A stretch of 64,000 bases of DNA from Promethearchaeota archaeon (lineage in GTDB: Archaea; Asgardarchaeota; Lokiarchaeia; Sigyniarchaeales; SOKP01). Positions 18,208 through 29,000 of the stretch are shown here, one piece after another (positions within the stretch are counted from its first letter, which is position 1; every line of letters begins with the position of its first letter). The notes below the pieces were generated by a model. That model ran no database searches and was not told where the DNA came from. It saw nothing but the letters and a program-made list of their open reading frames with translations. A program made the position numbers and the translations under genes. Location: positions 71,166 through 135,165 of the forward strand of contig JAHPZJ010000013.1 of NCBI GenBank assembly GCA_019058245.1, given 5' to 3'.

Positions 18208-19263
18208 TTATTCAAAAGCTTGAGGAATTAACATAATGAAATTACTTCCTTTTGAATAATCTCCAGCTACTTTATCCTCAACCCAAATTTTCCCGCTATA
18301 TTTTTTAAGTATTCTTTTAACGATTGATAATCCAATTCCCATACCTTTAGAATACTTATCTTTATGATTTCTTCTCTTAAAAATAATTTCTTTACGTTCA
18401 TCGGGAATTCCAATTCCGTTATCTTTAATTTCGATTTTTAAATAATTTATATCATTTATTTTTTCATTTGAGAGATTTATTTTAATTTCTACTAAAGAGC
18501 TATCATTATATTTCACAGCATTAATAAATAAATTAAAAAATACTTCATATAATAATTCATTTGCATTAATCCAAATGGTTTTATTTGGGATCTCTATATT
18601 GAAAGTTATTTCTTTATTCTGGTAATAATTTTTAATGTTTACAATTGACTCCTCAAGTATTTCTTTTATACTAATTTTTTTTAAATAAAATTGAGAATCT
18701 TCTAGTTTTGTTAGATTTTGTACATTTAAAGTTAATCTTACACCCCTAAGACATTGATCTCTTATTATTTCAATTAATTCATCTTGTTTATAGACCTTAT
18801 TGCCATTTTTTCTTAAAATTGTATAGAGTTCTGTAGAAGATAAAATATTTTGAAAGATATTATTCATATCATGGCTAATTAAATCTCTATAAAAAAGAAT
18901 GTTACGATATGCTTTAGTTAGTTCTTTAGTTTTTGAAATATTTTCACTTAAAGCAGTAACAATAATACCAACAATTATAATCATTATAGCCCTAAGAATT
19001 TGTTCTAAGTTCTGTAAATAATCAATAATTATACCAAAAAAGAAAGGAAATAAAATTAGTGAGAGTGCCAAATATATAGGGATAAATAAACCATACTTTT
19101 TCCACCAAAAACAAGCTAAAATTGTTGGAATATAGAAGAGATGTGAAAAAAAGATGTTAATTTTTAAAATTATTTGAAATAAATAATTCAAAACGGATGA
19201 AATAATTAAAAGTATGATTATAATGGCATACTTTATTTTTTTAGTGTAATTTTTAATCTTCAT
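18208..19263 (-). CDS. Membrane sensor histidine kinase
   Basis: A 351-residue kinase. Residues 1 to about 112 hold four or five hydrophobic helices without a recognisable extracellular sensor domain. The phospho-acceptor histidine is in ISHDMNNIFQN. The ATPase domain shows the N box (NLFINAVKYND), G1 (DNGIGIPDERK) and G2 (KGMGIGLSIVKRIL). It probably phosphorylates the receiver-Lrp protein encoded convergently at 17217-18092. Its catalytic core is strikingly similar to that of the PAS kinase at 61675. Confidence 0.88.
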   Translation of the reverse strand: MKIKNYTKKIKYAIIIILLIISSVLNYLFQIILKINIFFSHLFYIPTILACFWWKKYGLFIPIYLALSLILFPFFFGIIIDYLQNLEQILRAIMIIIVGIIVTALSENISKTKELTKAYRNILFYRDLISHDMNNIFQNILSSTELYTILRKNGNKVYKQDELIEIIRDQCLRGVRLTLNVQNLTKLEDSQFYLKKISIKEILEESIVNIKNYYQNKEITFNIEIPNKTIWINANELLYEVFFNLFINAVKYNDSSLVEIKINLSNEKINDINYLKIEIKDNGIGIPDERKEIIFKRRNHKDKYSKGMGIGLSIVKRILKKYSGKIWVEDKVAGDYSKGSNFIMLIPQAFE

Positions 19264-19342
19264 CTCATTCCCCCTTAAAAGAGAGATTATTTTCCTTAGT
19301 TTTTCATAAAATTGAATTTATCTGAATTCAAACATTATAAGC

Positions 19343-20644
19343 TTAATGCGTGGCACATGAAATACAAGGATCAAATGCTCTAATTATCATCTGTACTTCT
19401 TTTTCTACTAATTTAATATCACCAGTTTTATCAAATAGTTCTTGAGCATATTTAGTTATCATTTGATTAAGAAGTGGAATATTAAACTCCGTAGCAATGA
19501 ATAGTTTTATTTCATCAATAATGTTGTTTTTATTTATGTGATAATTATGTATTAAAGTTCCTCTTGGTGCTTCAATAACACCAATACCCTCATTCTTTTT
19601 AATAGATTTAAAAGAAGGAAGATACTTTCTAACATTTAATGAAGGTTCTCCCAATATCTGTATACATTTATATGATTCAATATATATTTCCAGTAATCGT
19701 AAAAAATTAATGAATAGTAAATTATTTGTCCATGATTTATTAAAATATTCAAGATATGTATTAATTTTATCAAAATCATACTTTTCAATAATTTTATAAC
19801 GTGAAAAAGGTCCAACTATTACATTTTTTTTATTTTCAAAAAAGAAATCAATACCTCTTAAATTTATCTCTTTATTAAAATATCTTGTATAGTTTTGAGC
19901 TTCAAATTCTATTAGATTTTTGTCTTCTTTAAGGCTTAAAGAACCAGAATATCGATCATAAATACCATGATTATTTTTCGCTAAACAAATAGTATTTGGT
20001 AAATTAAAATCTTCTGGAGGGATTTGATTACCAAATAATTTAATGAAATCTTCTATAATCCATTCTACAATCGTTAAGGCTTTTTGAAGATATTTTTGAG
20101 ATAATAAAATTAATTTTCCAGAAGGAGAATAAATAACACCTCCGGGAACAATTGAAATCAAGTGAACAGACCTACCACCAAAAATCTCATTGATTTCATT
20201 TCCAAATTTAATTAGATCGTATAAATTTGATGTTAATTGAGGATTAAATTTGATTAATTCATAGGGAGATAAAGTATTTTTACTAATATTAAAAATTTTT
20301 AAAAGATCTGGCAAAGTTTGAAAGAAAAAGTTCATTGAATGGGATTTTATTAATTCTGCTGTCATTAATAGGCGTCTTAAATAAATACTTTGTTCTGAAA
20401 TTTCTATATTGTAAATATCTTCTAAAGTTTTACAACTTGCAATTGCTTGAGAAGCATAACATAAACCACATATTCGAGATACAAATTTAGGAATATCAAG
20501 TAGCCTTTTACCTATTAGGAATTTTTCAAATCCCCTATATACGTTAAATTCAAAATTTGCTAATGAAACTTCATCATTTTGAAGCATAATTTTAACTTCT
20601 CCATGTCCTTCAACACGTGTACATACATTAACAATTTTTTGCAA
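19343..20644 (-). CDS. mvhA: [NiFe]-hydrogenase large subunit, Mvh type
   Basis: The large subunit of a group 3c-like hydrogenase activates H2 at a nickel-iron site. Both metal motifs are present: RICGLC (C59, C62) and DPCISCATH (C427, C430). The protein ends exactly at H433, where maturation proteases usually cut, so there is no C-terminal extension to remove. Length (433) is close to the family. The small-subunit gene lies five bases upstream in the same unit. It would pass electrons through MvhG to the MvhD domain of the neighbouring HdrA fusion. Confidence 0.92.
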   Translation of the reverse strand: MQKIVNVCTRVEGHGEVKIMLQNDEVSLANFEFNVYRGFEKFLIGKRLLDIPKFVSRICGLCYASQAIASCKTLEDIYNIEISEQSIYLRRLLMTAELIKSHSMNFFFQTLPDLLKIFNISKNTLSPYELIKFNPQLTSNLYDLIKFGNEINEIFGGRSVHLISIVPGGVIYSPSGKLILLSQKYLQKALTIVEWIIEDFIKLFGNQIPPEDFNLPNTICLAKNNHGIYDRYSGSLSLKEDKNLIEFEAQNYTRYFNKEINLRGIDFFFENKKNVIVGPFSRYKIIEKYDFDKINTYLEYFNKSWTNNLLFINFLRLLEIYIESYKCIQILGEPSLNVRKYLPSFKSIKKNEGIGVIEAPRGTLIHNYHINKNNIIDEIKLFIATEFNIPLLNQMITKYAQELFDKTGDIKLVEKEVQMIIRAFDPCISCATH

Positions 20645-20649
20645 TAATA

Positions 20650-21408
20650 TTACCTATTAATCTTTGGTTTTGAAAATCGATTATAAATTCCAGTATATTT
20701 TTGCAATTCTTGAGAAAGTTCTATTAAACTCAAAAAATTTACAACATTAGATGTAAAATCTTTTGATACAGGCCCCATGCATCCTTCGCATGGAAGTCCC
20801 ATTTTTATACATTTATGCTCACAACCATCACGAGTTATTGGTCCCAAACATAAAATACCATTATTTAAAAAACATTCAGAGTTTTCTTCACCTAATCTAA
20901 TTTCTTCGGGATTAGGATTAATTTTAGTTATTTTTATATGGGAATTAATTTCTATACTTCCTCTTAATGGACAATTTGCACACATATTTTTTTCGGATAA
21001 AATTATATCTTTATTTCCAACCAAATTGATTAAACAATTTCCAAAAAATTTAGATGGAGGAGGACAACCAGGAATCATACCATCAATTTCAATATGATTA
21101 GATAAAGGCTCTGCTTTCTTTGAATTAGAAAGGCTTAAAATTCCACCAAAGCAAGCACATGTTCCTAATGCAAAAACTCTTTTAGCACGTTTTCTTATTT
21201 TTCTAATAAGATTTATTTGTGTTTCTTCAGAAATACATCCTTCTACTAATGCAATTTCGCATTCTTCTATATCATCTGAATCTAAAATAAATAGAAAATA
21301 GTTTATTTTTATTCTTTCAAGAAATTGGGGGAAAATATCTAAAGATATAAGAGTCGATATACATCCAGTACATGATGTAAGAGAAATTATATTGAATCTA
21401 GGCTTCAT
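20650..21408 (-). CDS. mvhG: [NiFe]-hydrogenase small subunit, Mvh type
   Basis: The iron-sulfur subunit that carries electrons from the nickel-iron centre. The proximal cluster ligands are SCTGC (C13, C16), EGCIS, GTCACFGG and PGCPPP. Further cysteines toward the C-terminus (CPLRG, CLGPITRDGC, CIKMGLPCEGC) bind the medial and distal clusters. I placed the start at ATG 21408 because GGAGGAG lies directly upstream and the protein then begins MKPRFNIISLTSCTGC; the longer frame is leader. No twin-arginine signal is present, so the enzyme is cytoplasmic. It overlaps the end of the HdrA fusion gene by 11 bases. Confidence 0.9.
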   Translation of the reverse strand: MKPRFNIISLTSCTGCISTLISLDIFPQFLERIKINYFLFILDSDDIEECEIALVEGCISEETQINLIRKIRKRAKRVFALGTCACFGGILSLSNSKKAEPLSNHIEIDGMIPGCPPPSKFFGNCLINLVGNKDIILSEKNMCANCPLRGSIEINSHIKITKINPNPEEIRLGEENSECFLNNGILCLGPITRDGCEHKCIKMGLPCEGCMGPVSKDFTSNVVNFLSLIELSQELQKYTGIYNRFSKPKINR

Positions 21409-23947
21409 ACTTAATCTCCTCCAATAGGTTATTATACAATTTATTAGCAGTATCAGCAAATTTATTTCCTTCAACAGCATTCAAATGTTTAAGGATTATT
21501 CGATCTTTATATTTTGGATCTATTACATTTTTTAATAGTCTGATTTTGTTTTCTATCTTTTTTACTCCATCTATATATCGACAAGCATCTTGTCTACATC
21601 CAACTATCATAACTCCATCGAAACCAAGTTCAAATGATTTAATAATAAAGTTTGTATCAATACGTCCTGTACAAGGAACTCTTACAATGAAAACATTAGG
21701 AGTATATGAAATCTTTTTTAGTCCAGCATTATCAGCTGCAGCATATCCACATGATGCACAACAGAAGGCAATGATTTTTGGATTTGATCTGAATTTTGAG
21801 AAAATCTTAATTGTCCTTAAAATTTTCTTAGAAGTATCTATATTTAGGTCTATAGCATTAGTAGGACAAATACTAGCACAAGTGCCACCCCCTTTACATT
21901 TGAATTTATCTATACTAATTTTATCCCTCTCTATTGTAATTGCATTATATGGACAAATTTTTAAACATAAACCACATAAACCACATTTATTTTCATCTAT
22001 TTCAATTCCAGTAAATTCTGCTATTAAATAATCCTTAGAAAGTAATGAAATGACTTTTAAAGCAACATTATTAGCTGTTGAAATAGTAGAATTATAATTT
22101 AAAGGACCGAAAATAGTTCCAACACCATAAATTCCGGATGCTAATGTGTCTACACTCATAAATCCGTTATTATCTAATGTAAAATCCATATATTGTCTAA
22201 GATTTTTTAAATCCTCATTTGGGATATATTTTATATTTAATACTATCAAATCGCTTTGAAATTCTATATTATCCGCAATAACATAATTTATATCTTTAGA
22301 AGATTTAATGCTAATTTTATTTGCATAAATAAATTTAGGGTTTGTAGATCTTAACAAAATCTCATCCTTATCCTTTAACCTACTTAAATCATAAAAAACA
22401 TTTACTTCACAATGAGGATTTCTTATTTTAACATCCTCAATATATTTTTCTGCTAAAATTTCAGAAAAATCTGATAGATATTTTGAAGGACCAACTTCTT
22501 GAATTATTGAAATGGAAATTATGGGCTTTTTATCTGATATCTTTACAAGTTTCCCATCAGTTAGGCCATCAGACGATAAAAGACGCTCAAATTCAGGTGA
22601 TGTTATTATATTTTTTTTTGGATTATAATTATATTCTTCTAAATCTTTATAAAAATCAGATCCAATAGCAATAACTTTAGTACCAACTTTTATTTCAATT
22701 CTTTCTTCTTTTTGATCCAAATCTATTGCTTTATTTATGCAAGCACGTTCACAAATCCTACAATTAAGACAATTCTTTAAATCTTCCTCATCTATCAAAG
22801 GAGCATAAGGATAAGAATGTATGAATGGAATATAAATTAATTTTCGATTACTTAAACCAAATTCATATTGATTTGGTTTTTCTATACTACAAACAGAAAT
22901 ACATTGTTTACATCCTGTACATTTTTTTACATCAACATATCTAGGTTTTTTAATCATATTAATTGTGAAATTTCCAACTTCTCCTGTTACGTTTTCGATT
23001 TCTGTATTTGTGAATATTTTTATATTTTTTTCATTAACTAACTCTGCTATTAATTCAGAAATAAAACATATTGAACAATCACCCATATTATGAATTCTGT
23101 GCCATCTAGCTACCTTACCTCCTAAGGTTGGTGATTTTTCAATAAGATATACTTTTATTCCTGCTCGTGCTAAATTTAAAGATAAAGTTATACCAGCAAT
23201 TCCTCCACCTAAAACAGCACAACTTTTCTCAATTTCAACTCTCTTTACTTTTATTTTTTTTTGAAAACTTACACGTTCAACAGCTGCCTCAATTAATAAC
23301 TTCCCTTTTTCTAGAGGAAGTGATAGATTGTTTTGTTCATCATTTGGTTGATGTACCCAACAACATTGTTCTCTAATATTAGCAATTTCAATATTAGTAT
23401 GATCAATAATATCTTCAAAAATTCTTTCAAAAAGATTTTGGTGAGTTTTAGGAGAACAAGCAGCTATAACTATTTTATTTATAAAATTATCTTTTACCCA
23501 ATTACGAATTTTCTCAAAGTTTTTTTGCTGACAAAGGTTTTCAAATACTTTTACCGAAACTACTTTTTTTAATTTATTTACGTAATTTTCAAGTGCTTTT
23601 ATATTAATTACATTTGAAATTTCTGTATTACAATTACAAATAATTACTCCAACACGACTTATTTCGCTTCTCTTTGAATCAAAATACTCGTCAATAAATT
23701 CTCCTGCTAAAATTCTCTTATTAAGATTAATAATTTTTAAAACACGTTTACCATCTTCTGTGAGAAAATATGCTTTATTGTCCTTACCTATTAATGAACC
23801 AATCTTTTTAAGGTGAAAATTTAATTGTCCAGTCGTATCTAAATTGAGTTTTTCCATTAATTCGGTATATGGAATATATCCTTCTTTTTCTAAAAGAAAT
23901 AAAATCTTTCGTCTAAACGGATGAGATAATATTGAATATATATCCAT
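21398..23947 (-). CDS. Winged-helix-HdrA-MvhD fusion protein
   Basis: This 849-residue protein joins three functions. Residues 1 to about 90 are an ArsR-like winged helix (MDIYSILSHPFRRKILFLLE, recognition region DTTGQLNFHLKKIG). Residues about 95-715 are HdrA: N-terminal GVIICNCN, FAD motif LGGGIAGITLSLNLARAG, DCSIC, and four-cysteine ferredoxin motifs including CTGCKQCISVC, CLNCRICERAC, CGLCGLCLKIC and the variant CKGGGTCASIC. Residues about 720-849 are MvhD (FCCASCGYAAADNAG, VRVPCTGR, GCRQDACRY). HdrA-MvhD fusions are known; a DNA-binding domain at the front is not one I know. It leads the mvhG-mvhA unit, so the enzyme may also sense redox state or control transcription. Confidence 0.9.
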   Translation of the reverse strand: MDIYSILSHPFRRKILFLLEKEGYIPYTELMEKLNLDTTGQLNFHLKKIGSLIGKDNKAYFLTEDGKRVLKIINLNKRILAGEFIDEYFDSKRSEISRVGVIICNCNTEISNVINIKALENYVNKLKKVVSVKVFENLCQQKNFEKIRNWVKDNFINKIVIAACSPKTHQNLFERIFEDIIDHTNIEIANIREQCCWVHQPNDEQNNLSLPLEKGKLLIEAAVERVSFQKKIKVKRVEIEKSCAVLGGGIAGITLSLNLARAGIKVYLIEKSPTLGGKVARWHRIHNMGDCSICFISELIAELVNEKNIKIFTNTEIENVTGEVGNFTINMIKKPRYVDVKKCTGCKQCISVCSIEKPNQYEFGLSNRKLIYIPFIHSYPYAPLIDEEDLKNCLNCRICERACINKAIDLDQKEERIEIKVGTKVIAIGSDFYKDLEEYNYNPKKNIITSPEFERLLSSDGLTDGKLVKISDKKPIISISIIQEVGPSKYLSDFSEILAEKYIEDVKIRNPHCEVNVFYDLSRLKDKDEILLRSTNPKFIYANKISIKSSKDINYVIADNIEFQSDLIVLNIKYIPNEDLKNLRQYMDFTLDNNGFMSVDTLASGIYGVGTIFGPLNYNSTISTANNVALKVISLLSKDYLIAEFTGIEIDENKCGLCGLCLKICPYNAITIERDKISIDKFKCKGGGTCASICPTNAIDLNIDTSKKILRTIKIFSKFRSNPKIIAFCCASCGYAAADNAGLKKISYTPNVFIVRVPCTGRIDTNFIIKSFELGFDGVMIVGCRQDACRYIDGVKKIENKIRLLKNVIDPKYKDRIILKHLNAVEGNKFADTANKLYNNLLEEIKYEA

Positions 23948-24040
23948 TTTATTAATTCACCTTTTTTTCTGATATAAGAGACCTATTTTAATATTTCCTT
24001 TTATGATAATTTTAATAATTTTTTTTTTCCCTATGATTAA

Positions 24041-24062
24041 TATTATTGTCAGATTATTTAAA
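24041..24062. promoter_or_regulatory. Motif shared with 31542-31563
   Basis: TATTATTGTCAGATTA followed by TTTAAA here, and the same 16 bases followed by ATTAAA at 31542, give 21 of 22 matches. Both lie upstream of H2/C1 metabolism genes. It may be a shared operator; the winged-helix-HdrA fusion is a candidate binder. Confidence 0.4.
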
Positions 24063-24086
24063 TATGATCTATTTGGTCTATCTGAT

Positions 24087-24100
24087 TATCAATATTGATA
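24087..24100. promoter_or_regulatory. Perfect 14-bp palindrome
   Basis: TATCAATATTGATA is self-complementary. It is embedded in a looser CTATC...GATAG pair and lies about 140 bases upstream of the winged-helix-HdrA start. Such dyads are typical winged-helix operators; binding is inferred only. Confidence 0.4.
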
Positions 24101-24453
24101 GAGTAATATGTACCAATACTCTATATTATATTATGTGAATGCTAAATATGGTTTCGGAAAAGGATCAAATAGAGATCAGATCAATAAAAATAGTAAATAA
24201 ATAATAAACAAATTTGTCAAAATAATTATAACTTTTTAATTAAAATTCCTTGAATTGTTATTCTCTGGTTGGATAATAGGAACATATTCTTAGAAAAAAT
24301 TATAATTACTTTTATGTAAATCTTCTTAATAAATTAGTATTCAAAATTTCAATAACAAAATGTGGTGATTTCTTTAAAATATTAAGAATAATTTCCTTGA
24401 ATTATAGATATGATACCCATAATAAATTTTGATTAAGATTTCTTAATCTAAAT

Positions 24454-25569
24454 TTAATTCTTAGTTTTTAAGGAAATTAATTTTTTAAACCACTCTAATT
24501 TTTGGTTCTTCCACTGAATAGTCTTGTCAAATGGAACAATAAATTGTTCGATTATATCTTTTGAAAACATGCTATTTATTACTTTTTCACCACGTTCACT
24601 CCGAATTAATATCATAGAATATCCTTCTGGAGCACCAGATGCCCCAACGCTGATATCTGTAAATCGCCCTGTGAATTCATCACACTCAAGGCAATTACTT
24701 CTGACAGCGGGATTTAGAGTTTTTATGTCAATTTCATATTGTTTTTTGTCTTTGGTTTGGAGAAAAAAATTCTTTTTTATCCATGTTTTTTTGATATTGG
24801 TTGGATCAACATTAGTTTCTCTTTCTATAATATCATATAATTGAGAATGATTAAAATTTTCAAAGCAGAAAAGACCAATATTATATTTAATTATGTGAGC
24901 AGGTTTAACATCTAGGAATTTCATTTTACTTATAGCCCTACATTGGCAGGGAGTACCGATAAATGCTATTCTAAGCTGGTCAGTATTAAATATCTCCTTT
25001 TTCTTAAGAATTTCCTGTGGTAATTTATTTATATTTTTTAATGGAAATATTTGAGGAGAAATGGAATATCGTGTACCTGCTGATTTAAATAAATCTTCTT
25101 TATTAAATATAATTTTTGGAATAGGTTCAAAATTATCATTGAACTCTGAAACAATAGCGGCATCAATTTTATGCTTCTCAAAAAGATAAATAAGAATTGC
25201 TGATACTATTCCTCCGTTTTGTCCAATTTCTTTTAATGTTGAATTTGTTGTTTTAGCAGCCAGGATTTTTCTAATATGTCCTATTTTATCGTGAACATAA
25301 TAATTATTATTTAATTCCTTCATTAATGTTTTAGTTTGAGGACATATATAATAACAAATACCACATTTATTGCAATTATCAATACTCTTTTTAGATTTAA
25401 ACCTAGGCGTATTATCAATCATCTCGATAACATCAAAACCTTGACTTTCGCAATAAGCTATACATGCTCCGCATGCACAACATTTTTCATTTTGAATTAT
25501 TTCATTTTCAAGATCCTCAAAAGTGGGTATATTACTTCTTATTACTTTTTGAAATTCTGATTCAGTCAT
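24454..25569 (-). CDS. FrhB/FdhB-like F420 flavoprotein with two ferredoxin clusters
   Basis: A 371-residue iron-sulfur flavoprotein of the coenzyme F420 hydrogenase/dehydrogenase beta family. Two four-cysteine motifs at the N-terminus (CCACGACIAYC and CNKCGICYYICP) precede the FrhB domains: KEIGQNGGIVSAIL and RIAFIGTPCQCRAISKM. It probably transfers electrons between coenzyme F420 (or another two-electron carrier) and the Hdr complex. It ends the unit HdrD-HdrA-MvhD-FrhB, 15 bases after MvhD. The actual partner (F420, formate dehydrogenase or ferredoxin) cannot be decided from sequence. Confidence 0.88.
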   Translation of the reverse strand: MTESEFQKVIRSNIPTFEDLENEIIQNEKCCACGACIAYCESQGFDVIEMIDNTPRFKSKKSIDNCNKCGICYYICPQTKTLMKELNNNYYVHDKIGHIRKILAAKTTNSTLKEIGQNGGIVSAILIYLFEKHKIDAAIVSEFNDNFEPIPKIIFNKEDLFKSAGTRYSISPQIFPLKNINKLPQEILKKKEIFNTDQLRIAFIGTPCQCRAISKMKFLDVKPAHIIKYNIGLFCFENFNHSQLYDIIERETNVDPTNIKKTWIKKNFFLQTKDKKQYEIDIKTLNPAVRSNCLECDEFTGRFTDISVGASGAPEGYSMILIRSERGEKVINSMFSKDIIEQFIVPFDKTIQWKNQKLEWFKKLISLKTKN

Positions 25570-25584
25570 TTTTTTTTCCTCTTT

Positions 25585-26064
25585 TTAATTTTTTTTGATA
25601 TTATAATCTAATTCAATTATTCCAGATTTTTTTGGAATTTTCAATTCTCCTAAATCAATAATTTTATTTGTAAAATCTGTAATTAGCTCAGAAAATTGTT
25701 TTCCTTCACTTGCTGAAATAGAGTATAGTTCAAATCGTTCTTCCTCAATTCCAATATATTTAATTAACTTTTTTAAATGCTCCATTCTATTTTGTGTATA
25801 CTTGAATCCTTTTATATAATGACAGTCACCCATATGACAGCCAATAACTAACACTCCATCTATTCCATTATTAAATGCCCTTAAAACAAACGTGGGCTCA
25901 ACTCTACTAGAACACATAACTCTAATAATCCTAATATTTGGCGGATATTGGAATCTCGAAACCCCCGCTAAGTCAGCTCCCGCATAACTACACCAATTAC
26001 AACAAAATACTAGAATATTAGGTTCATATTCATATTGACTTGCTTTTTTAGTTTTCAACAACAT
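25585..26064 (-). CDS. mvhD: MvhD-type iron-sulfur electron adaptor
   Basis: A 159-residue [2Fe-2S] protein that links a hydrogenase or dehydrogenase to HdrA. Conserved cysteines appear in FCCNWCSYAGADLAG, VMCSSRVEP and GCHMGDCHYIKG. I placed the start at ATG 26064 because TAGGAGGAATT precedes it; the longer frame is within the HdrA gene. It overlaps the HdrA end by 17 bases. The genome neighbourhood thus has two MvhD units, this free one and the domain fused to the winged-helix HdrA. Confidence 0.9.
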   Translation of the reverse strand: MLLKTKKASQYEYEPNILVFCCNWCSYAGADLAGVSRFQYPPNIRIIRVMCSSRVEPTFVLRAFNNGIDGVLVIGCHMGDCHYIKGFKYTQNRMEHLKKLIKYIGIEEERFELYSISASEGKQFSELITDFTNKIIDLGELKIPKKSGIIELDYNIKKN

Positions 26065-29000
26065 AATTCCTCCTAAATTTAATAGATTCATATTCTAATA
26101 GATCTATATTGGACATTAAATCAATCATTTTATTAATTTGGAACTTACTAAAATGATTCTGATCAATAGCTCCAACGGAACATTCTGTAACACATGATCC
26201 ACATCCTTTACAAAGTGCTTTAATTATATGCGCTTTTCTTAACTTCATGCTATATAGACCCATTTGTTTATTACTCTCAATTATTTCTATTGCATTGTAT
26301 GGGCAAACTTCAATACATTTACCACATCCAATGCATTTTTCTTCATTTATATGAGAAGTAATGCATTCTGTTTCTATTTCACCTTTCACCATTATTATTG
26401 CGGCTCTCCCTGCTGCGCCATATGCTTGGATGATACTCTCTTGAATCCATTTGGGCCAATGAGCACCACCACAAAGAAAGATTCCTTCTGTAGCAAAATC
26501 TATTGGCCTGAGTTTCGCATCAGCTTCTAAGAAAAATCCATCTTTATTTGTTGTTACTTTTAACATTTTTGATAATCTTTTAGTATCTTTAGTAGGAACG
26601 TTAGGAGTTGCTAATATTAATAAATCGGTATCGTACTCAATATCCGTTTGAGCACTTATATTTTTATACTTAATATGAAAGTGATTATTTATACTATTAA
26701 TTTTGATATCATCAATCGATTGATATCTTTCATAAGTAGCTTTATTTCGAAGCCCTCGACATAGATTTTCTGCATTTAAATCTGAAAATTGAAGTTCTCT
26801 ATATAAAATATGAATTTGCGCATCAGGATTAATTTTCAATAATTTTTCTATATTTTTTAAGGCTACTCCACAACATATATTTGAGCAATATGTTTTTGTA
26901 TAACTTGCGTTATTATATTTATCTTTTCTTTGATCTACGCATAATATTATAGTGGCATCTTTAAACTTAGGAACTTCCTCATCTTTCATTCCAGTCAGTT
27001 CTGTTTGAGTAAATACACGATTGGGATGCTTTTCTGCTAAATCTTTCCATTTGATTGTTTTAATCTGCTTAGTTCCTGTAGCAATTATTATAGTGCCAAC
27101 CTTTATTATTTGTTCTTCAGAATTGTCTTTTGTATTTTTAACTTTTACATGATAATTTCCCACATAACCTTGAACATCAATAATTTCTGTGTTAAATAAA
27201 ATTTTGACATTTGAATTATTTTTTAAATCATCAATTTGCTGCAAAATTTCATTTTTAGTAATAGCTATATAATATAGATCAACAAATTCTAGTGCACTAC
27301 CACCAAGAGTAGCTTTATTGTCGATAAGATACACTTTGAATCCTTGATTTGCTAAATTATGAGCAGCAGTTATACCTGATAGTCCAGCACCGATTACCAT
27401 TGTTGATTTTTCAACTTTGACTTTAATAGTTTCTAATGGTTTTAAATTAATTACTTTGGCTAAATACATTCTAATTAAATCACAAGCCTTTCTAGTAGCC
27501 TTTTCAGGTTCCTTCATATGTACCCAAGAAGCTTGATTTCTTATATTAACTAATTCAAATAAATATGGGTTCAATCCAACCTCTCTGAGAGTATTTTTAA
27601 AAAGTTGTTCATGTGTTCGAGGAGTACAAGATGCAACAATGAATCTATTGAGTTTATGTTTCAAAATTAATTTTTTAATTAGTTCTTGGGAATCAGAACT
27701 ACATGAATACATATTTTCTTCAACATGGACTACATATGGTAATTTAGAGACATACTCTACTACTTTAGGAACATCGACAATACCTCCGATATTTATCCCA
27801 CATTGGCAGACTAATACACCTACGCGAGGCTCATCTTCTAAACTTACTGGTATTTCAGGAGGATACTTAACTTTCTGTATATTTTTAAATCTTAGAGAAT
27901 AAAATTTTTCACTTATTTTAGCGGCGCAAGCAGAACCTTCTGCAACAGCCATTTGAATATCATTAGGTTTACGTGAATTACCAGTTACAAATACATTCTT
28001 TTTCTCAAGTAACTTTATATCTTCTTCACGAATATATCCTAAATGATTCTTATCTAAATTGAGTTGTTTTAAAAATTCATAATAAGATGGAGCTGGAGAC
28101 AAGGCACTAGCTAATACAGCCATGTCAACTTCAAAATTGTCAACTGTACCTCTATTAATATCTTCATAATATAATCTTAATTTTCCATTATCTAAATTTT
28201 CTTTAATATATGAAACGTGACCATTTATATATTTAACATCATATTCATCTTTACTCTTTTCAATAAATTCATTAAAATTTTTACCTTTTGCTCTTATTTC
28301 TGTATTAAAAATATAACATTCTATATTTGGATCATGTTCCTTACATACAATTGCTTCTTTAGCTGAATTCATACAACATATCGCTGAACAATATTTTTTA
28401 CATTCAGGATGATGAAAATCTCGAGATCCTACACATTGAATAAATGCGATTGAATCAGGGTGCTTTTTATCATCTAATCTTAATATTTGCCCTACAGTAG
28501 GTCCATTTGCGGATAATAGACGTTCAAATTGCATATTAGACAAAACATTGGGAGATTCCCCTGCAAAATTTTTGTATACTTCTGGCATTTGCTGACTTGT
28601 TCCTGTAGCAATAACAATGGCTCCTACATTTAGAGTTATTTCTTCTGGTTTTTGAAAAAAATCTATAGCATCCGCGCTACAAACTTTGGCACAAAGTCCA
28701 CATATTTGATGATTTAGATATAAACATCTTGATTCATCAATAAGATATACTGGAGGTACTGATGATGGAAAAGGAATATATACAGCAGCTCGGGTTTTTA
28801 AATTGGTATCAAAATCACTAGGGATTCCTCTAACTGGACAAATATTTTCACAATCACCACATCCCTTACAAATATTTTCGTTTATATATCTTGGTTTTTT
28901 AATAACCGTAATTTTATAATCTCCAGCAGTTCCATCGATTTTTTTAACGTATGAATAAGTTAACAATTCGATATTCGGATCTCTATACACATCAACCATT

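Larger units (their letters stand above)
23948..24453. other. Intergenic region upstream of HdrA-fusion operon
   Basis: These 506 bases contain no gene. They include the promoter of the winged-helix-HdrA unit, a 22-base motif shared with the region upstream of 31721, and the palindrome at 24087-24100. AT-rich runs dominate the rest. Confidence 0.5.

Noticed and set aside
20777..23572. Open frames on the plus strand within the Hdr/Mvh genes (for example 21546-22031 and 22483-22668).
   Set aside because: They are opposite-strand shadows of well-recognised iron-sulfur proteins and have no family features.
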